A stretch of 64,000 nucleotides of DNA from Limnephilus marmoratus (taxonomy: Eukaryota > Arthropoda > Insecta > Trichoptera > Limnephilidae). The notes under the pieces are model-generated. The model was not told where the DNA came from and did no database searches. It worked only from the letters and a program-made list of their open reading frames with translations. The position numbers and the translations under genes are program-made. Each line of letters starts with the position of its first letter. Position 1 is the stretch's first letter. The stretch is from positions 37,064,962 through 37,128,961 of the forward strand of contig OU862928.1 of NCBI GenBank assembly GCA_917880885.1. The letters are read 5' to 3'. Positions 31,566-43,691 of this stretch are shown here, piece by piece.

Positions 31566-32029
31566 CCAGGTGGCGTTCAATTCCTCGGTTGACTAAGCCC
31601 TCCATCACAAAACAAGCAACATTTTCCGTTTGTTGTACTGAAAGCTGGAGATTTACAAATTATTCTCAAGTGATTCATAACCCGGGAAGGTTTGTCTTTC
31701 TTTAAAAAACAAATATAAATAGAAGGCCATAAGTTTTCCGAATGCAATAAAGGAAATTAGCTCCGTGAGGCGTGTGTGCGTGATAAAATCTTAAGTAAAT
31801 AAGTTACGACGAATGTAAAGCCTTCGCAATAAAACATTTCAACACTCTTTTTCGTAAAGAGCATTCGAGAAATAACACAAAAGCTTTAACTATTTTTTTT
31901 CAGTTAAACTGAGCTTTCAACGTTCAACACTTGATTTTTTTTTAAATTTTATTTAGTAACTATATATATAATATTTTTTACATTTTTATATGAAACATGT
32001 TAGTTAGATGTATATATAAAATAGAAAAT

Positions 32030-32545
32030 ATATTTGTAGTCCTCCTCACTAGGAGATCCTGTGTTGAAAGGGACTATGCTTTGGATAAGTTTTTCAGCGA
32101 CTTCTATGGTTTAACTTCAATGTTTGGATAAGGTTTTCCAGAAACTTCTATGACGATGTTTTAAGTATACTAGTAAGTTCATTTTCCGATAGTTCCTTCA
32201 GCCAACATTTAATGTCCTTAATGTAGCTATTTTTTGTTTTAATTTGTTTGATACTAAGTGGGAGTTTGTTTTATAACTTTACTGCTAAAAATTCAGAACT
32301 TCTTTGACCAAATGAAGAGTTACACTTTGGTATATTAAGTATGCCTGTTTGTTTGACTCTGGTTTTATGAGCATGTGAGGTGTCTGCCTCTGAATCATTT
32401 TTGTGGTGATGTACTAGAATGTTTTTGGCATAGATTTTCTGTATGCTTGGAACATCAAACTGTTTAAAAATTTCTGTTGTTGACGTCCTTATGACCTTTA
32501 TTTCCTTGTCCTTGTCTTTATGATGCGATTCTGAGTTGAAAAAAA
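32030..32545 (-). pseudogene. Jockey-like RT C-terminus with 3' hairpin
   Basis: Reverse frame QFDVPSIQKIYAKNILVHHH, TRVKQTGILNIPKCNSSFGQ, RSSEFLAVKL, a stop, then NKLPLSIKQIK and KCWLKELSENELTSIL. 'FGQRS..f.A..LwN.LP..Ik' is the usual terminal block. The 3' UTR carries the type-c hairpin near 32040-32080. Confidence 0.8.
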
Positions 32546-32556
32546 TACAATGCGGG

Positions 32557-33000
32557 TTGATTTCCCTCAGGGCCTATGTCATCTGAGATGCTGAGTGGAG
32601 GGTATTTTTGAGGAGAGGTAGGAATGAATATTAGTCTTGAAGAGACCTGTGTTGTAGGAAGGAAGAAACATAGAGGCCTGCAAATCGTTCCAAATCCGAG
32701 CTGTTAAATACAAAAACGAGTCTAAGAAGCGACCCGTTCTCATGTGACAAATGTCAACCGTGTACATATGTTGGCGCGCATTTGGCGTGTTTCCCGACTG
32801 TGCACCGGTGCTGAAGGGATCAATGACCTCCTGAGCATCGGAGCATCTTCCATTGAAAGAAAAAGGATAGCATTCCCACCCGACGCGCGACGCCTGTGCT
32901 CTAAAGATTGCAATCCGTTCGTTAAGTTAGGAGAATCTATCAAACGGACCGCTCTATTCTGCGTAGAGCCGAGAATTTTTTTCAGGTATTTTGGAGCTCA
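32557..33000 (-). pseudogene. LINE-J1 RT C-terminus
   Basis: Reverse frames: QNRAVRLIDSPNLTNGLQSL, EHRRRASGG.., APVHSRETRQMRANICTRLT and DICHMRTGRFLDSFLYLTAR with IWNDLQASMF. These follow the 'Q.RAvrLi..p.lt..L.sLehRR' then '..F.ns.fp.ta.iWN.Lp' layout of jockey-type RTs. The 3' end shares the CCTCCACTCAGCAT..CATAGGCCCTGAGGG sequence with RepB. Frames change at least twice. Confidence 0.85.
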
Positions 33001-33065
33001 GGACCAGAGGTGGCTGCCAAATTCAACCGTGGGATGTACTTGTGCAACCACGGACATTTGTGTTA

Positions 33066-33320
33066 AAAGTATCTATTTTAGTATCTATTATCTAAGTACA
33101 GTTATCTGTTTTAAGAAGTATCTATTTTAGTATCTATTATATAAGTACAGTTATCTGTTTTAAGAAGTATCTATTTTAGTATCTATTATCTAAGTACAGT
33201 TATCTGTTTTAAGAAGTATCTATTTTAGTATCTATTATCTAAGTACAGTTATCTGTTTTAAGAAGTATCTATTTTAGTATCTATTATCTAAGTACAGTTG
33301 TGTTAAAAGTATCTATTTTT
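33066..33320. repeat. 49-bp tandem array, about 5 copies
   Basis: Repeat starts at 33069, 33118 and 33167 show an exact 49-bp period. Each unit contains AGTATCTATTTTAGTATCT and AAGTACAGTTATCTG. Nearly identical copies imply recent expansion. The flanking GTGTTAAAAGTATC occurs at both ends. Confidence 0.9.
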
Positions 33321-33464
33321 TTGGGGGCCAACTTTTTGGACAGCGTTAATGGTCTTTCACGGGATGCTGAGAATTTTGTCCACTCTGGAACGTTCAGCAA
33401 ATAACGCTTTTAATTATTTTTAATAAATTTATTGTGATACAGATAACTCAAATTAGTTTTAATC

Positions 33465-33655
33465 CCGGCACATTCGGTTTTAAAATAGCTCGCGTACCAC
33501 CTATTGCATTTTTTTTATACAAATTTCATTGTAGAACACATTATTATATGTACAAACTATCGCGGGCATACACACATAAAATCCCCAAAGTTTCATCGCA
33601 ATCGGATGAATGGTTAATAGTGTGGATCGATTTTTGTTTTTTTTTTTGTTTTTCT
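33465..33655 (-). repeat. RepJ-related fragment
   Basis: ATAGCTCGCGTACCACCTATTGCA matches RepJ (55655-55680, same orientation). It is followed by TCGCGGGCATACACACATAA and CCCCAAAGTTTCATCGCAAT, also seen at 35165-35215. Confidence 0.6.
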
Positions 33656-34475
33656 TAGAAGCGGGGTGTGGAATGGATGCTCTATGGGGATAAGAACTGT
33701 ATACTATGCTCTTGTTCAATCAATGCTTTCATATAACGTTATTTGTTGGGGTTCTTGCCATAAGACTACTCTAGAGCCTTTAAATATTGCACAAAAATTA
33801 ATTTAAAAAATAATGTTCAAGAAAAGTTTTATGTATTCATCACAGTTACTATATAGCGAAAGCAAAATTATGACAATAAGGCAGTTATACATAATACAGG
33901 CTCTCTGTAAATTTTTCAACAACATTATCACTGCGAAAAGATCTCAACAAGTGCGCATCACTAGATTGGGCTCTTCTTTAATGTATCAGCCGGTACATAC
34001 CAAAACATCCTTTGGACAAAGAAGTTTTTCATATAAAGCTCCGTTGCTTTATAATATGCTCAATGAAAAAATAAAAACTATTGGTACATTACATTTATTC
34101 AAGAAAATGGTCAAAATATGTATAATAACTGAGAGTGATGGTTTTGGATTACCCATGTTGTCGCTTGTATCATAAATCATTCTGGAATTCAGCTATATTT
34201 CATACAATCCAAATTTAATAACTTAACTTATATATTATTATGTACTTTTTAATTTGCTTATTGTTATAGTCCCTAATTTGCTTATTGTTATGTTATCTTT
34301 AATTTGCTTATCTTTATATTTTTTTGTAGGTTTATAATTATATTTTTATTTAGTTCATATGTATGTTTTTTGTTTAAATTACAATGTAAAACTGCATATC
34401 TCGATACAGGAATGCCCTAGTGAGATATGCAGCTTATGTTTCTCATGTACTTCTTATTTTTTTCAATAAATAAAT
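33656..34475 (+). pseudogene. LINE RT C-terminus with 3' hairpin and AAAT tail
   Basis: The frame from 33659 reads VWNGCSMGIRTVYYALVQSM, LSYNVICWGSCHKTTLEPLN and IAQKLI, then a stop; then MFKKSFMYSSQLLYSESKIM and FGQRSFSYKAPLLYNMLNEK to 34175. 'SYgi..WG' and 'FGQRSF.Y.AP.LyN.l' are jockey/CR1-type. The 3' UTR has GCATATCTC/GAGATATGC (34392-34430) and ends AATAAATAAATAAAT. Confidence 0.8.
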
Positions 34476-34737
34476 AAATACTTTTAAAAGTCATTATGAC
34501 AGCATTAAGATATTTTGAATGCAAGTACTACCCCAAGTCAATTCAAATAAAAAAAAAACAGCGAGAAACTAGAAAAAGAAGGGTTTAATCTTTGCTCAAT
34601 AAACGTAGTTAAAATATAAAAAAATTAACTTTTCATTTACTTGTAATATTATCTACTAATCAAGAAACAATAAAAGTACCATTGCTCCACAAAAAATCAC
34701 AAACAATGTTAAAAAATAAAGTCAAAAATCATAAAAG

Positions 34738-35103
34738 TTATTGTGTTTTATAGTCCTTCTTCGAATAGAATACTGGCATTATACGACAAGATTCTAGCTT
34801 GTTTTGTATCCACCCTTCACGTCTTTCAGGGTCGCAAACAGCAGAACATGATGCCGTTACCACTTTGATGCATCTTTCCGTGGCTTGCGTGTGACAGGGC
34901 ATCAATCAGAACTTACACAAAATGTTTGATTCGATAATTTCGTGGTCTGAAATGGCATCAATTATTGTCTCGCTAGATATCAGTTTTGTAAGAGGTGGTT
35001 CTGATGGTTTTTTCCAGTAGATCAAGTCAATATAGTCTGCTGCGTTGAAATTAAAAGTAGGTAGCTTAAATTCTCTTAAAAAAATTCCATGCGATGGCGA
35101 TCC
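34738..35103 (-). pseudogene. Decayed coding fragment with PCHTQATERCIK motif
   Basis: The reverse frame is open except for one internal TGA: FLREFKLPTFNFNAADYIDL, IYWKKPSEPPLTKLISSETI, IIDAISDHEIIESNILCKF, stop, LMPCHTQATERCIKVVTASC and WIQNKLESCRIMPVFYSKKD, ending at TAA 34738. I recognise the 'PCHTQA.ERC.K.VT.AS..VC' pattern from uncharacterised insect proteins, probably transposon-linked, but cannot name it. Not LINE-like. Confidence 0.6.
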
Positions 35104-35960
35104 ACCCTAATGGTTAGCAACGCATAATTTCATGTCACCAGATCTCACTATTGAATATAGAAACCATCGCGGGCATGCGCACATTAAATCCCCAAAGTTT
35201 CGCCGCAATCGAATCAACGCATAGACAGCTCAAATGCACACATTTTTATACACCCAAGCAAGCATATTTTGATTTTTATATATGTAGATGTTATAAACCT
35301 TCGAGTATCTTCAAAACATGTAGAATTATAAGTCCCATATTCCCCAAATAGTTCCCAGAATCCCTTCTTCTATTCCGCAATAAACACAGCCCGTTAGCGG
35401 TGGTTATCTGGGGAAATAAGAGGATAAAGAGCCCGTAAAATCATTAATCCGCATCTAACTTCGCACAAATCAAGAGGAGAATAATCTCTCGGAGGTGACT
35501 AAAGATCTTTCAAGGAGATTGCTTGCTCCTTTACAAGTGGGATACAGAACAATGATGAATTTGTGACTTCATTAATTAATATTTTAATAAATGGTATTAA
35601 GTTGGATCATATCCACTTTCATTATAGCTATATTATACGGTTCACTTCTGCATTTCAATTCGGATGAAGTAACCAAATTGAATCATATAAATATATAAAA
35701 GTGAATGGCTCAATGTCATTGAATGTTATCGTTCAATCGCGTTGAAAATATTGAGCATGCTCAATATTTTTGCCCCGATTGAACTCAACGTTCGGCATTC
35801 AACGCGGTTGAACGAGAAATGAATGTTAAATACAAGTTTTGAATGATTCACTCGATCTTCATTCGTATGCGTTGCAGTAAAGGTCAAGTTGTCAACGTAG
35901 TTAAAATGGTTTAAAAATGGAAAGAGTCTCTCTTCTTGGAACATTTCAAGAAGTACTCAA
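35104..35960. other. Mostly unassigned; small repeat scrap and palindrome
   Basis: 35155-35240 shares CATCGCGGGCATGCGCACATT and CCCCAAAGTTTCGCCGCAAT with 33570-33605. 35745-35770 is a perfect 26-bp palindrome centred on GAGCATGCTC. No gene. Confidence 0.45.
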
Positions 35961-36292
35961 TTTGGGAGGCGGGAATGGGTACCGCCGCCCCGGGAACCTT
36001 TATTGGATAACCAACACCTCTGCCATAGGTCACCCCAAGTGGTTCGCTACGTTTGGTGATTTAGCAGGGGTGCCCGGGTTCATGGGGTGAGGTTTGTCTA
36101 GGTCTTGGAGGCGGATGACCAGGACATACTGAACCCCATATTCCTACCCACCCCTTAAACCCTTTTCCTTCCCAGAACTCTCCTCTCCTTCCTTTCCTTA
36201 AAAAAACCCTCCACACAGCATCCCCAAAGATGATATAGGCCATGAGGGAAATTATTTTCCTCAGGGCCTCCTGTGTGGAGCTCATATAAAAA
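35961..36292 (+). repeat. RepB copy 6 with complete 3' hairpin
   Basis: Head TTGGGAGGCGGGAATGGGTA. 3' end CCCTCCACACAGCATCCCC..GGCCATGAGG..CCTCAGGGCC..CTGTGTGGAG and an A-run. The outer stem CTCCACACAG/CTGTGTGGAG is perfect. The inner stem has one mismatch. Confidence 0.9.
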
Positions 36293-36299
36293 AAAAGTA

Positions 36300-36660
36300 C
36301 CCTAGCCCATCGAATAATAAAGCAGAGAGTTTCAATTAATTACCTTGTTAATTAGATGATCACAAATGAAGTTAATTCCCAAGCGTACGACTTTATTCGA
36401 GGACATCCCCAGTAACGTGAATTGAATAGTTCACTTCTTCTAGATACTTGTATATAGCATACCCTTTCACTTCTGCACCGTGTAATATCGCCATAATGAA
36501 AAAATAACTTACGACAACACTGGCATACACATTACTGATAGCACGGACAATGAGCATAACATGTATTTTTAAATGTAAATATGTATGTTAGTCTGTAAGT
36601 GTCTAATTTTAAGTCATGGTTGTAAGTCATGCAGCAGTACTATGTACCAACTTGGTTCCA
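36300..36660. other. Unassigned stretch, ends in TAAGTCAT repeats
   Basis: 36590-36635 begins the GTAAGTCAT-type repeats that continue at 37640-38220 beyond the foldback. This suggests the foldback inserted into that array. Confidence 0.4.
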
Positions 36661-36964
36661 TGACAGTTGATCCGGCGACATTTGGTCCGGCGACAGTTGG
36701 TCCGGCGACATTTGATCCGGCCGACATTTGATCCGGCCGACACTTGATCCGGCGGACAGTTGATCCGGCGGACATTTGATCCGGCGACAATTGATCCGGC
36801 CTGATCCTTTAGAAGGAGATGTGGAAAATTTACCTGACTATTCAGATCTAGTCACGTCATTTCAAGTAATCCGATTAAACCTACATAGACTGTACACCAG
36901 CGAACAAATTACAAAATCATATGATATTAATTTTTGTTATATTTTTATTTTTATTTTTTAGAAC

Positions 36965-37172
36965 TTTTATCAAAACACAAGAGTCCCAACTGCTCCCAAC
37001 CATCTGGAGCCAGTGAGATTATGGCATTCCTAATTTTGATATGTTGTGACGCTGAAGATAGTGTGGAGGAGAAGGATATGTGAAAAAATTTCCTGGTTAT
37101 TCAGATCTAGTCACCAAACACGCCTAGAGCCATTTCAAGTAAAGTTTCAATTCTGAATAAATACTGACGAAT
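36965..37172 (-). mobile_element. SINE-C fragment in foldback
   Basis: ACACAAGAGTCCCAACTGCTCCC and GGAGCCAGTGAGATTATGGC match SINE-C reversed, down to TTTCAATTCTGAATAAA. The tRNA head is missing. Confidence 0.75.
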
Positions 37173-37204
37173 AGCAAAATACGACATTCTTATATGTGCA
37201 ACAT

Positions 37205-37292
37205 TTACTTAAGATTTAGGAAGCGAATATGTTTACCGTCGCCCCGGGTCCATTTATTGGATAACCAACATTCCTGCCATAGGTGCCACATG
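37205..37292 (+). repeat. RepB copy 7 (5' fragment)
   Basis: ACCGTCGCCCCGGG and TTTATTGGATAACCAACATTCC.. match the RepB head. Confidence 0.65.
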
Positions 37293-37639
37293 CTTCTTCG
37301 GAGAGTCGAAATGATTGTTAGTAAAAATATTTTTACAGCGGATTTTCACTCAAGATGCCTTCAGATGTGAGTACATCGACTTTAGCTGTACGGCCGTATA
37401 TCCTCTTTACATACTTACTCGAAGAAAAAATCTTCTAAAGGATCAGGCCGGATCAATTGTCGCCGGATCAAGTGTCCGCCGGATCAACTGTCCGCCGGAT
37501 CAAGTGTCGGCCGGATCAAATGTCGGCCGGATCAAATGTCGCCGGACCAACTCTCGCCGGACCAAATGTCGCCGGATCAAATGTCGGGTCACCGATAATT
37601 TAGCGTTGGCACTTCACAAGTTAATTCCAACTTTGTCAT

Positions 37640-38220
37640 TAATATGTAACACATAGTCTTAAGTCAATAGTTACGAGTCTCTTTATTTAGTTACCTGGTA
37701 TAAGCCTTAGTTATGTTGTAGATCACTAGCTATAAGCATTAGTGATGTTGTAAGTCATTGGTTACAAGTATCAATATTTAGTTGCTAGGTATAAGCCTAA
37801 GAAATGTTATGTTACTAGTTATAAACATTAGTTGTAATTCTCAGTATTTAGTTGTTAGGTAGAAGACTTAGTAATGTTGTAAGTCACTAGAAATAAAGCT
37901 AAATATATGCCTTAGTAATGTTGTAAGCCACTAGTTATAAATCTTAGTTGTAAGTCACTAGGTATAAGTAGTACTTTGTGTTCAGCTATAAGTATTAGTA
38001 ATGTTGTAAGTCACCAGTTATAAATCTTAGTTTTAAGTCACTAATTATAAGTCTAGTACTTTGTGTCCAGCTTTAATTATTAATTATGTTGTTGGTCACT
38101 AGTTACATATCTCAGTATTTAGTTGCTAAATAAAAGCCTTAGTAATGTAGTATCCAAGTTATACATCTTAAATGTAAGTCATTAGTAAAACATCTTTGCT
38201 GTTATTTATTAGTTATAAGT
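37640..38220. repeat. Degenerate tandem repeat
   Basis: Repeated variants of TTAGTAATGTTGTAAGTCAC, TAGTTATAAGTCTTAG and CAGTATTTAGTTGCTAGG at roughly 50-70-bp spacing. No coding. Confidence 0.7.
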
Positions 38221-38804
38221 TCAAATAATAAATAAAATTTCGGTTAAATAAATAAAATGCCGTAATTAACTTTGCTTAGATCAAAGTTTTAATAAAAATA
38301 TATGTATTATGGGAAATTGTTTAAGATTCCCATTTAAAAAAAAAGTTCTAATAATGTAAGCTTTTAAGTTCTGTGTGAAAACGTTTTGGAATTTCAGGTA
38401 AAATGTTCGAAAATGCATTCAAATTCTACTTTTTAGACTTCACGTTTTACATATGTTCTAGAATGTATTTCATAGAACATAAAATATTGGAGTTCGGAGA
38501 TTTTTGTCATCGGAATCCTTGTACATTTTCCTGACAACAACAGTATAGACTTCACGTACAAAGCATGTGTAGTATGCTTGAGTTGGCAGACTACAAAGTG
38601 ATGTTAACGGCAATTTTGAGTGCTGGCTCTCAAGGTACCACAGAATAAGGAAGAAAGATCCTACTTCTCTGTTAGGTACCTGTTTGGGACAAGTGGAGTC
38701 CGCACAAATACTATAAATTCATTAGAACACCGGCAAACATCGACACCTTAATCCCTGAATTGTTCAGATAGGGTCCAGTTTGTAAAGGCAGCAAGAACTT
38801 TGTA
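38221..38804. other. Unassigned stretch
   Basis: Nothing recognisable. Non-coding. Confidence 0.3.
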
Positions 38805-38812
38805 TAAGCAGT

Positions 38813-39433
38813 CAAGGGCGGATTCAGGACTTTTTTCTGGGGGGGGCACAAGGGGCGGACGGGCAAAAAAATCAACTATTATTGTTAGATTTTGTTTCGG
38901 GGGGGGGGGGGGGGGGGGTGGGGGCAAAAGGGGCAGACGGGCAAAAAATCAACAATTACGGTTAGGATTCTTTCCTGAGGGGGGGCACAAGGGGTGGACG
39001 GGCCAAATATCAACAATTACTGTTAGGTTTTTTTTTTCTGCGGGGGGCACAAGGGGCGGACGGCAAAAAATCAACAATTATTGTTGTTAGGATTTTTTTC
39101 TGGGGGGGGGGCACAAGGGGCGGACGCGCACAACAATCAACAATTACTGTTAGGATTTTTTCTGGGCGGGCACAAGGGGCGGACGGGCAAAACATTCAAC
39201 AAATACTGTTAGAAATAAACTTGAAGTATGATACTTCAAGTTTATTTCTACAAGTTCAAGTATGTATCTGTAGGAAGGTTTATGAAAGTGTCAAAACAAT
39301 AGAAACATTAAATTAATGTTTAATAAAGACAGTTTTAACTTCTAACTATGTACTGTGGTGGAATCTACACAGCACACAAAAATACCGTCTGGGGGGGGCA
39401 CGCTGGGGGGGGCACCCCCTAAATCCGCTACTG
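38813..39433. mobile_element. hAT MITE, 621 bp, perfect 8-bp TSD
   Basis: TAAGCAGT at 38805-38812 and 39434-39441. Ends CAAGGGCGGATTCAGG and (reverse) CAGTAGCGGATTTAGG. The interior is six 60-80-bp repeats of the subterminal sequence (GGGGGGCACAAGGGGCGGAC..CAAAAAATCAACAATTA) plus an AT-rich piece. G-runs up to about 19. No transposase. Confidence 0.9.
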
Positions 39434-39499
39434 TAAGCAGTAGGAATATATTCAATTTGGCAACATATACTTTTCCTGAGTATTGTTTGGTGAAGAATA

Positions 39500-40858
<1,359 letters not shown>

Positions 40859-41330
40859 ATCACGTCCGATATATATTTTGTTCCTAATTCAATGATGAAT
40901 TTCGATGACGATCAATTCAGTAATCCTTTGTAAGCTAGGATCCTTTTTGAATCTACACATAACCTTTCAACAATAGTTTTCTTATTGTGGCTAACAATAC
41001 GGACTCTCTTTCGTTCCATCCCCTTTGATATATTGAAGATAGTAGCGAGGAGAAACATTAGTTTGCCGGGATTTACGGCAGAGATAATGTACGAGTATAT
41101 ATACTGAGAACGTATCTCCCTTGTACGCCATAAATGTTGTTAAAGTCATGCTTTAGTTTTACAAGAAATAGAGGGTAATAGAAGCAGGAGGCAGGATTTA
41201 TAGTTGAAGAAGGAAGATATGATTCTTGTTTATTTTCTAGCTCAGTTTGTAGAGATTTTTAAAGTAGTCTTCACAAGTCGTTATTCATTGGATATCTGTT
41301 CTTGTTTTAAAAGTACAGAATTTGTTTATT
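40859..41330. other. Unassigned stretch
   Basis: No gene or repeat recognised. Confidence 0.3.
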
Positions 41331-42485
41331 TGTTTATTTGTTTATTTGTTTATTAGGAACATACACAGTACATAAGTTTACAAGTTATAAGGAATGTTAA
41401 ATAAAGTAATTACATGCTTTAGTACCTATTACGTAAGTCCGTATAATATCTGGGATAATACGCCTGGGATTTGAACAGTTCTTAAAACTTAACTGATGAA
41501 TGAAAGAGAAGAATAATATAAAGGAAAATTGTATACAAAGATAAAAGAGATTTTTTTTTTTTTAGAACAAGAATTACATGCTAACAAATTGTAATTAGTT
41601 TAGTGAAAAGATGAGTATTTTTATAGCAATAAAAAATACATGCTCATGAGTAGTAATTAAAGTTTAATGAAAATATAAGTGTAAATAAGAAGTTTTAAAA
41701 TTAATTATATCACGCCAACAAATTTAGTAAATTAGTTTTGTATGTTTGCAGGGAGTTGTGGAAAATGTCTAAGTGTAATAATTTTTCATAGTGTGTATAA
41801 GATGTGATTGCGCGAGAGATTGGTGAGTTTTGTGCTGCATTAGTATTATTGGATCCTATGTGAAAAGGTGAAGTGTGCCTGGTACGCCTCATTGGAACAT
41901 TTAAACCAATGACAGATAGCAATTCGGGACTATCTATTTTATTATTAAGCAGGTTATGTAGAAATATCAGATCTGACAGTGTGCGTCTTTTTTGTAAAGA
42001 TAACATATTATTTGAAGTTTTGTTGTATTTCTTGAGTAAATATTTCGAAAATTTATTCTGTATACTCTCTATTAAGTCTATGTATACCTTATATTGAGGA
42101 TTCCATATGGTGGAAGCATACTCCAGTGGACTTCTGACCAATGAACAGAATAATATTTCCAGAGTCTTAGCACTTTTAAAAACTTTACATACTCTTAATA
42201 GAAAACCTAGCATCTTATAAGATTTTGATATAATGTATTCGATGTGCTTATCAAATATTAGTTTGCTATCCAAGTGAACACCTAGATCTTTACATGTAGA
42301 CAAATATTTTAGAGGTTTGTTATTCAAGTTGTAAGGATAGGTTATTTTATTTTTATTTCTAGTAAACGTAATCGAGTGACACTTGGATATATTTAAGGAC
42401 AATAAGTTTGATTCACAGTATGTGCACAAATGATCAAGATCTCTTTGTAATTCGATGCAATCGGATAACGACTGAATAGGTTTAA
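41331..42485 (-). mobile_element. 5'-truncated jockey/CR1-like LINE
   Basis: It carries the longest uninterrupted RT C-terminal frame in the window. The 3' end on the reverse strand is four AAATAAAC units (41331-41358). TSD not resolved. Confidence 0.75.
41710..42480 (-). pseudogene. LINE RT C-terminal half, uninterrupted frame
   Basis: The frame continues upstream of the ATG at 42429 (IQSLSDCIELQRDLDHLCTY). It includes LLSLNISKCHSITFTRNKNK, LKYLSTCKDLGVHLDSKLIF, SLVRSPLEYASTIWNPQYKV and LSDLIFLHNLLNNKIDSPEL. These are the RT block 'N..KC..i.f.R', 'LGV.lD..l.F..Hi' and 'R..LEYas.iWnP'. The catalytic YADD region is missing. No stops, so probably a young insertion. Confidence 0.85.
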
Positions 42486-42584
42486 AAATTTACATATTTT
42501 CCGATGATGGATATTCATCGGGATGAATCGTTTCATTCAAAAGTACGTTACTACTTGACAATAAATACTTATTACTTGCTGAAT

Positions 42585-43238
42585 ATGTGGAAACCAAAAT
42601 TTCGAAACGGTACCAAGATTCACATATCCAGGCTCCCTGATAACAAACGATAGTAATACCACAGAGGAGATCCAGAAGCGCATAGTGAACGCAAATCGCT
42701 GTTATTTCCGTCTACAAAACCAATTAAAATCCAGACTGCTGTCCAGAAACACGAAAATATTAGTGTACAAAACACTTATCAGACCAGTACTTACGTACGC
42801 AGCTGAGACTTGGGTACTAACTAAGAGGAATGAGCGAGCACTGGACGTTTTTAAAAGGAAAATTTTGAGACGCATCTTTGGACCGGTTCTAGAAAATGTA
42901 TTTTGGCGCAGACGTTATAACAATGAGCTCGATACTTTGTTTAAGGAGCTAAACGTCGCAAAATTTATAAAACTGGGAAGACTTCGGTAGCTGGGTCATG
43001 TGGAGAGAATGACCGAGCATCAAGCACCAAAGTCCCTGCTGAACTCAAGACCAATAGGGCGAAGGAGCCTGGGAAGATCAATATCAAGATGGAGCGACAA
43101 CGTCCTCAAAGACATATCATCTACCTTGGAGCTTCTAAACTGAAGAGAGCTGGCACAAAACCGAGATGAGTTGAGGAAGACTCTTGAGGAGGCCAAGACC
43201 CACCAAGGGTTGTAGAGCCAAAAGTGATGATGATGATG
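42585..43238 (+). mobile_element. RTE-like LINE with 11-bp TSD
   Basis: ACTTGCTGAAT at 42574-42584 and 43239-43249. 3' tail (TGA)n. Same family as 13735-14204 but about 180 bp longer at the 5' side. Confidence 0.9.
42600..43215 (+). pseudogene. RTE-like endonuclease-RT C-terminus
   Basis: IVNANRCYFRLQNQLKSRLL, LIRPVLTYAAETWVLTKRNE and RALDVFKRKILRRIFGPVLE; then W to stop (TAG, 42988-42990) in GRLRWLGHVER, compared with the intact W in 13735-14204. Then EHQAPKSLLNSRPIGRRSLG and another stop before RELAQNRDELRKTLEEAK. Two stops only. Confidence 0.85.
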
Positions 43239-43591
43239 ACTTGCTGAATTTCCGGCGTTGCACGGGGTTTATGCAATGTTTTTCTAAATCCGATTTAGAC
43301 AGAAATATTCTTCTTATTTCGAACATTAAGGACGGGATGTTTAAAAAAATTTGAACAATTCATCAAATATTTGAGGTCAATTTTCACGTTCTGTGTAAGT
43401 TCTTTTCAAGTTCTGTTATTATATCATTATAGGCAAGTTGCTTCATAGAACTGAAATAATCACAGAACTTTAATAGAACTTACACAGAAATAGGAAAGTA
43501 ACTTCAAATATTTGATGGATTGTTCAAATTTTTTTAAACAATCCGTCCTAAGTATGCAAAATGTCGTCAATGAAAGTAGAAATATCTTCAC

Positions 43592-43686
43592 AGTCTCCAT
43601 GGTGGAGGGATAAGGCTCTAGACTAGCAATACAAAAGTCGCGGGATCAAATCCCGGCGTGTGCAATAAATTTTATTTGATAAAGTT
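43592..43686 (+). repeat. tRNA-like SINE head joined to RepB
   Basis: GGTGGAGGGATAAGGCTC (A-box-like) and GCGGGATCAAATCCCGGC (B-box-like), then CAATAAATTTTATTTGAT as in SINE-C. Instead of the SINE-C body, the sequence continues directly into RepB copy 8. Confidence 0.7.
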
Positions 43687-43691
43687 GGGTT

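Larger units (their letters stand above)
36661..37587. mobile_element. Foldback element with GATCCGGCG tandem arms
   Basis: The left arm 36661-36814 and right arm 37432-37587 are inverted copies, about 155 bp each. They are made of 15-17-bp units such as TTGATCCGGCGGACA, with the same order of unit variants in both. The interior includes reverse SINE-C pieces (36808-36885 and 36965-37172) and a RepB head (37205-37292). No transposase. Architecture like Foldback/Galileo-type elements. Superfamily uncertain. Confidence 0.8.

Noticed and set aside
36655..37600. CRISPR-like array of 15-17-bp units
   Set aside because: Units are contiguous without unique spacers, arranged as inverted arms, in a eukaryotic transposon-rich context.
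38800..39090. Gly-rich 96-codon frame
   Set aside because: Product of the internal repeats of the hAT MITE; begins outside the element.
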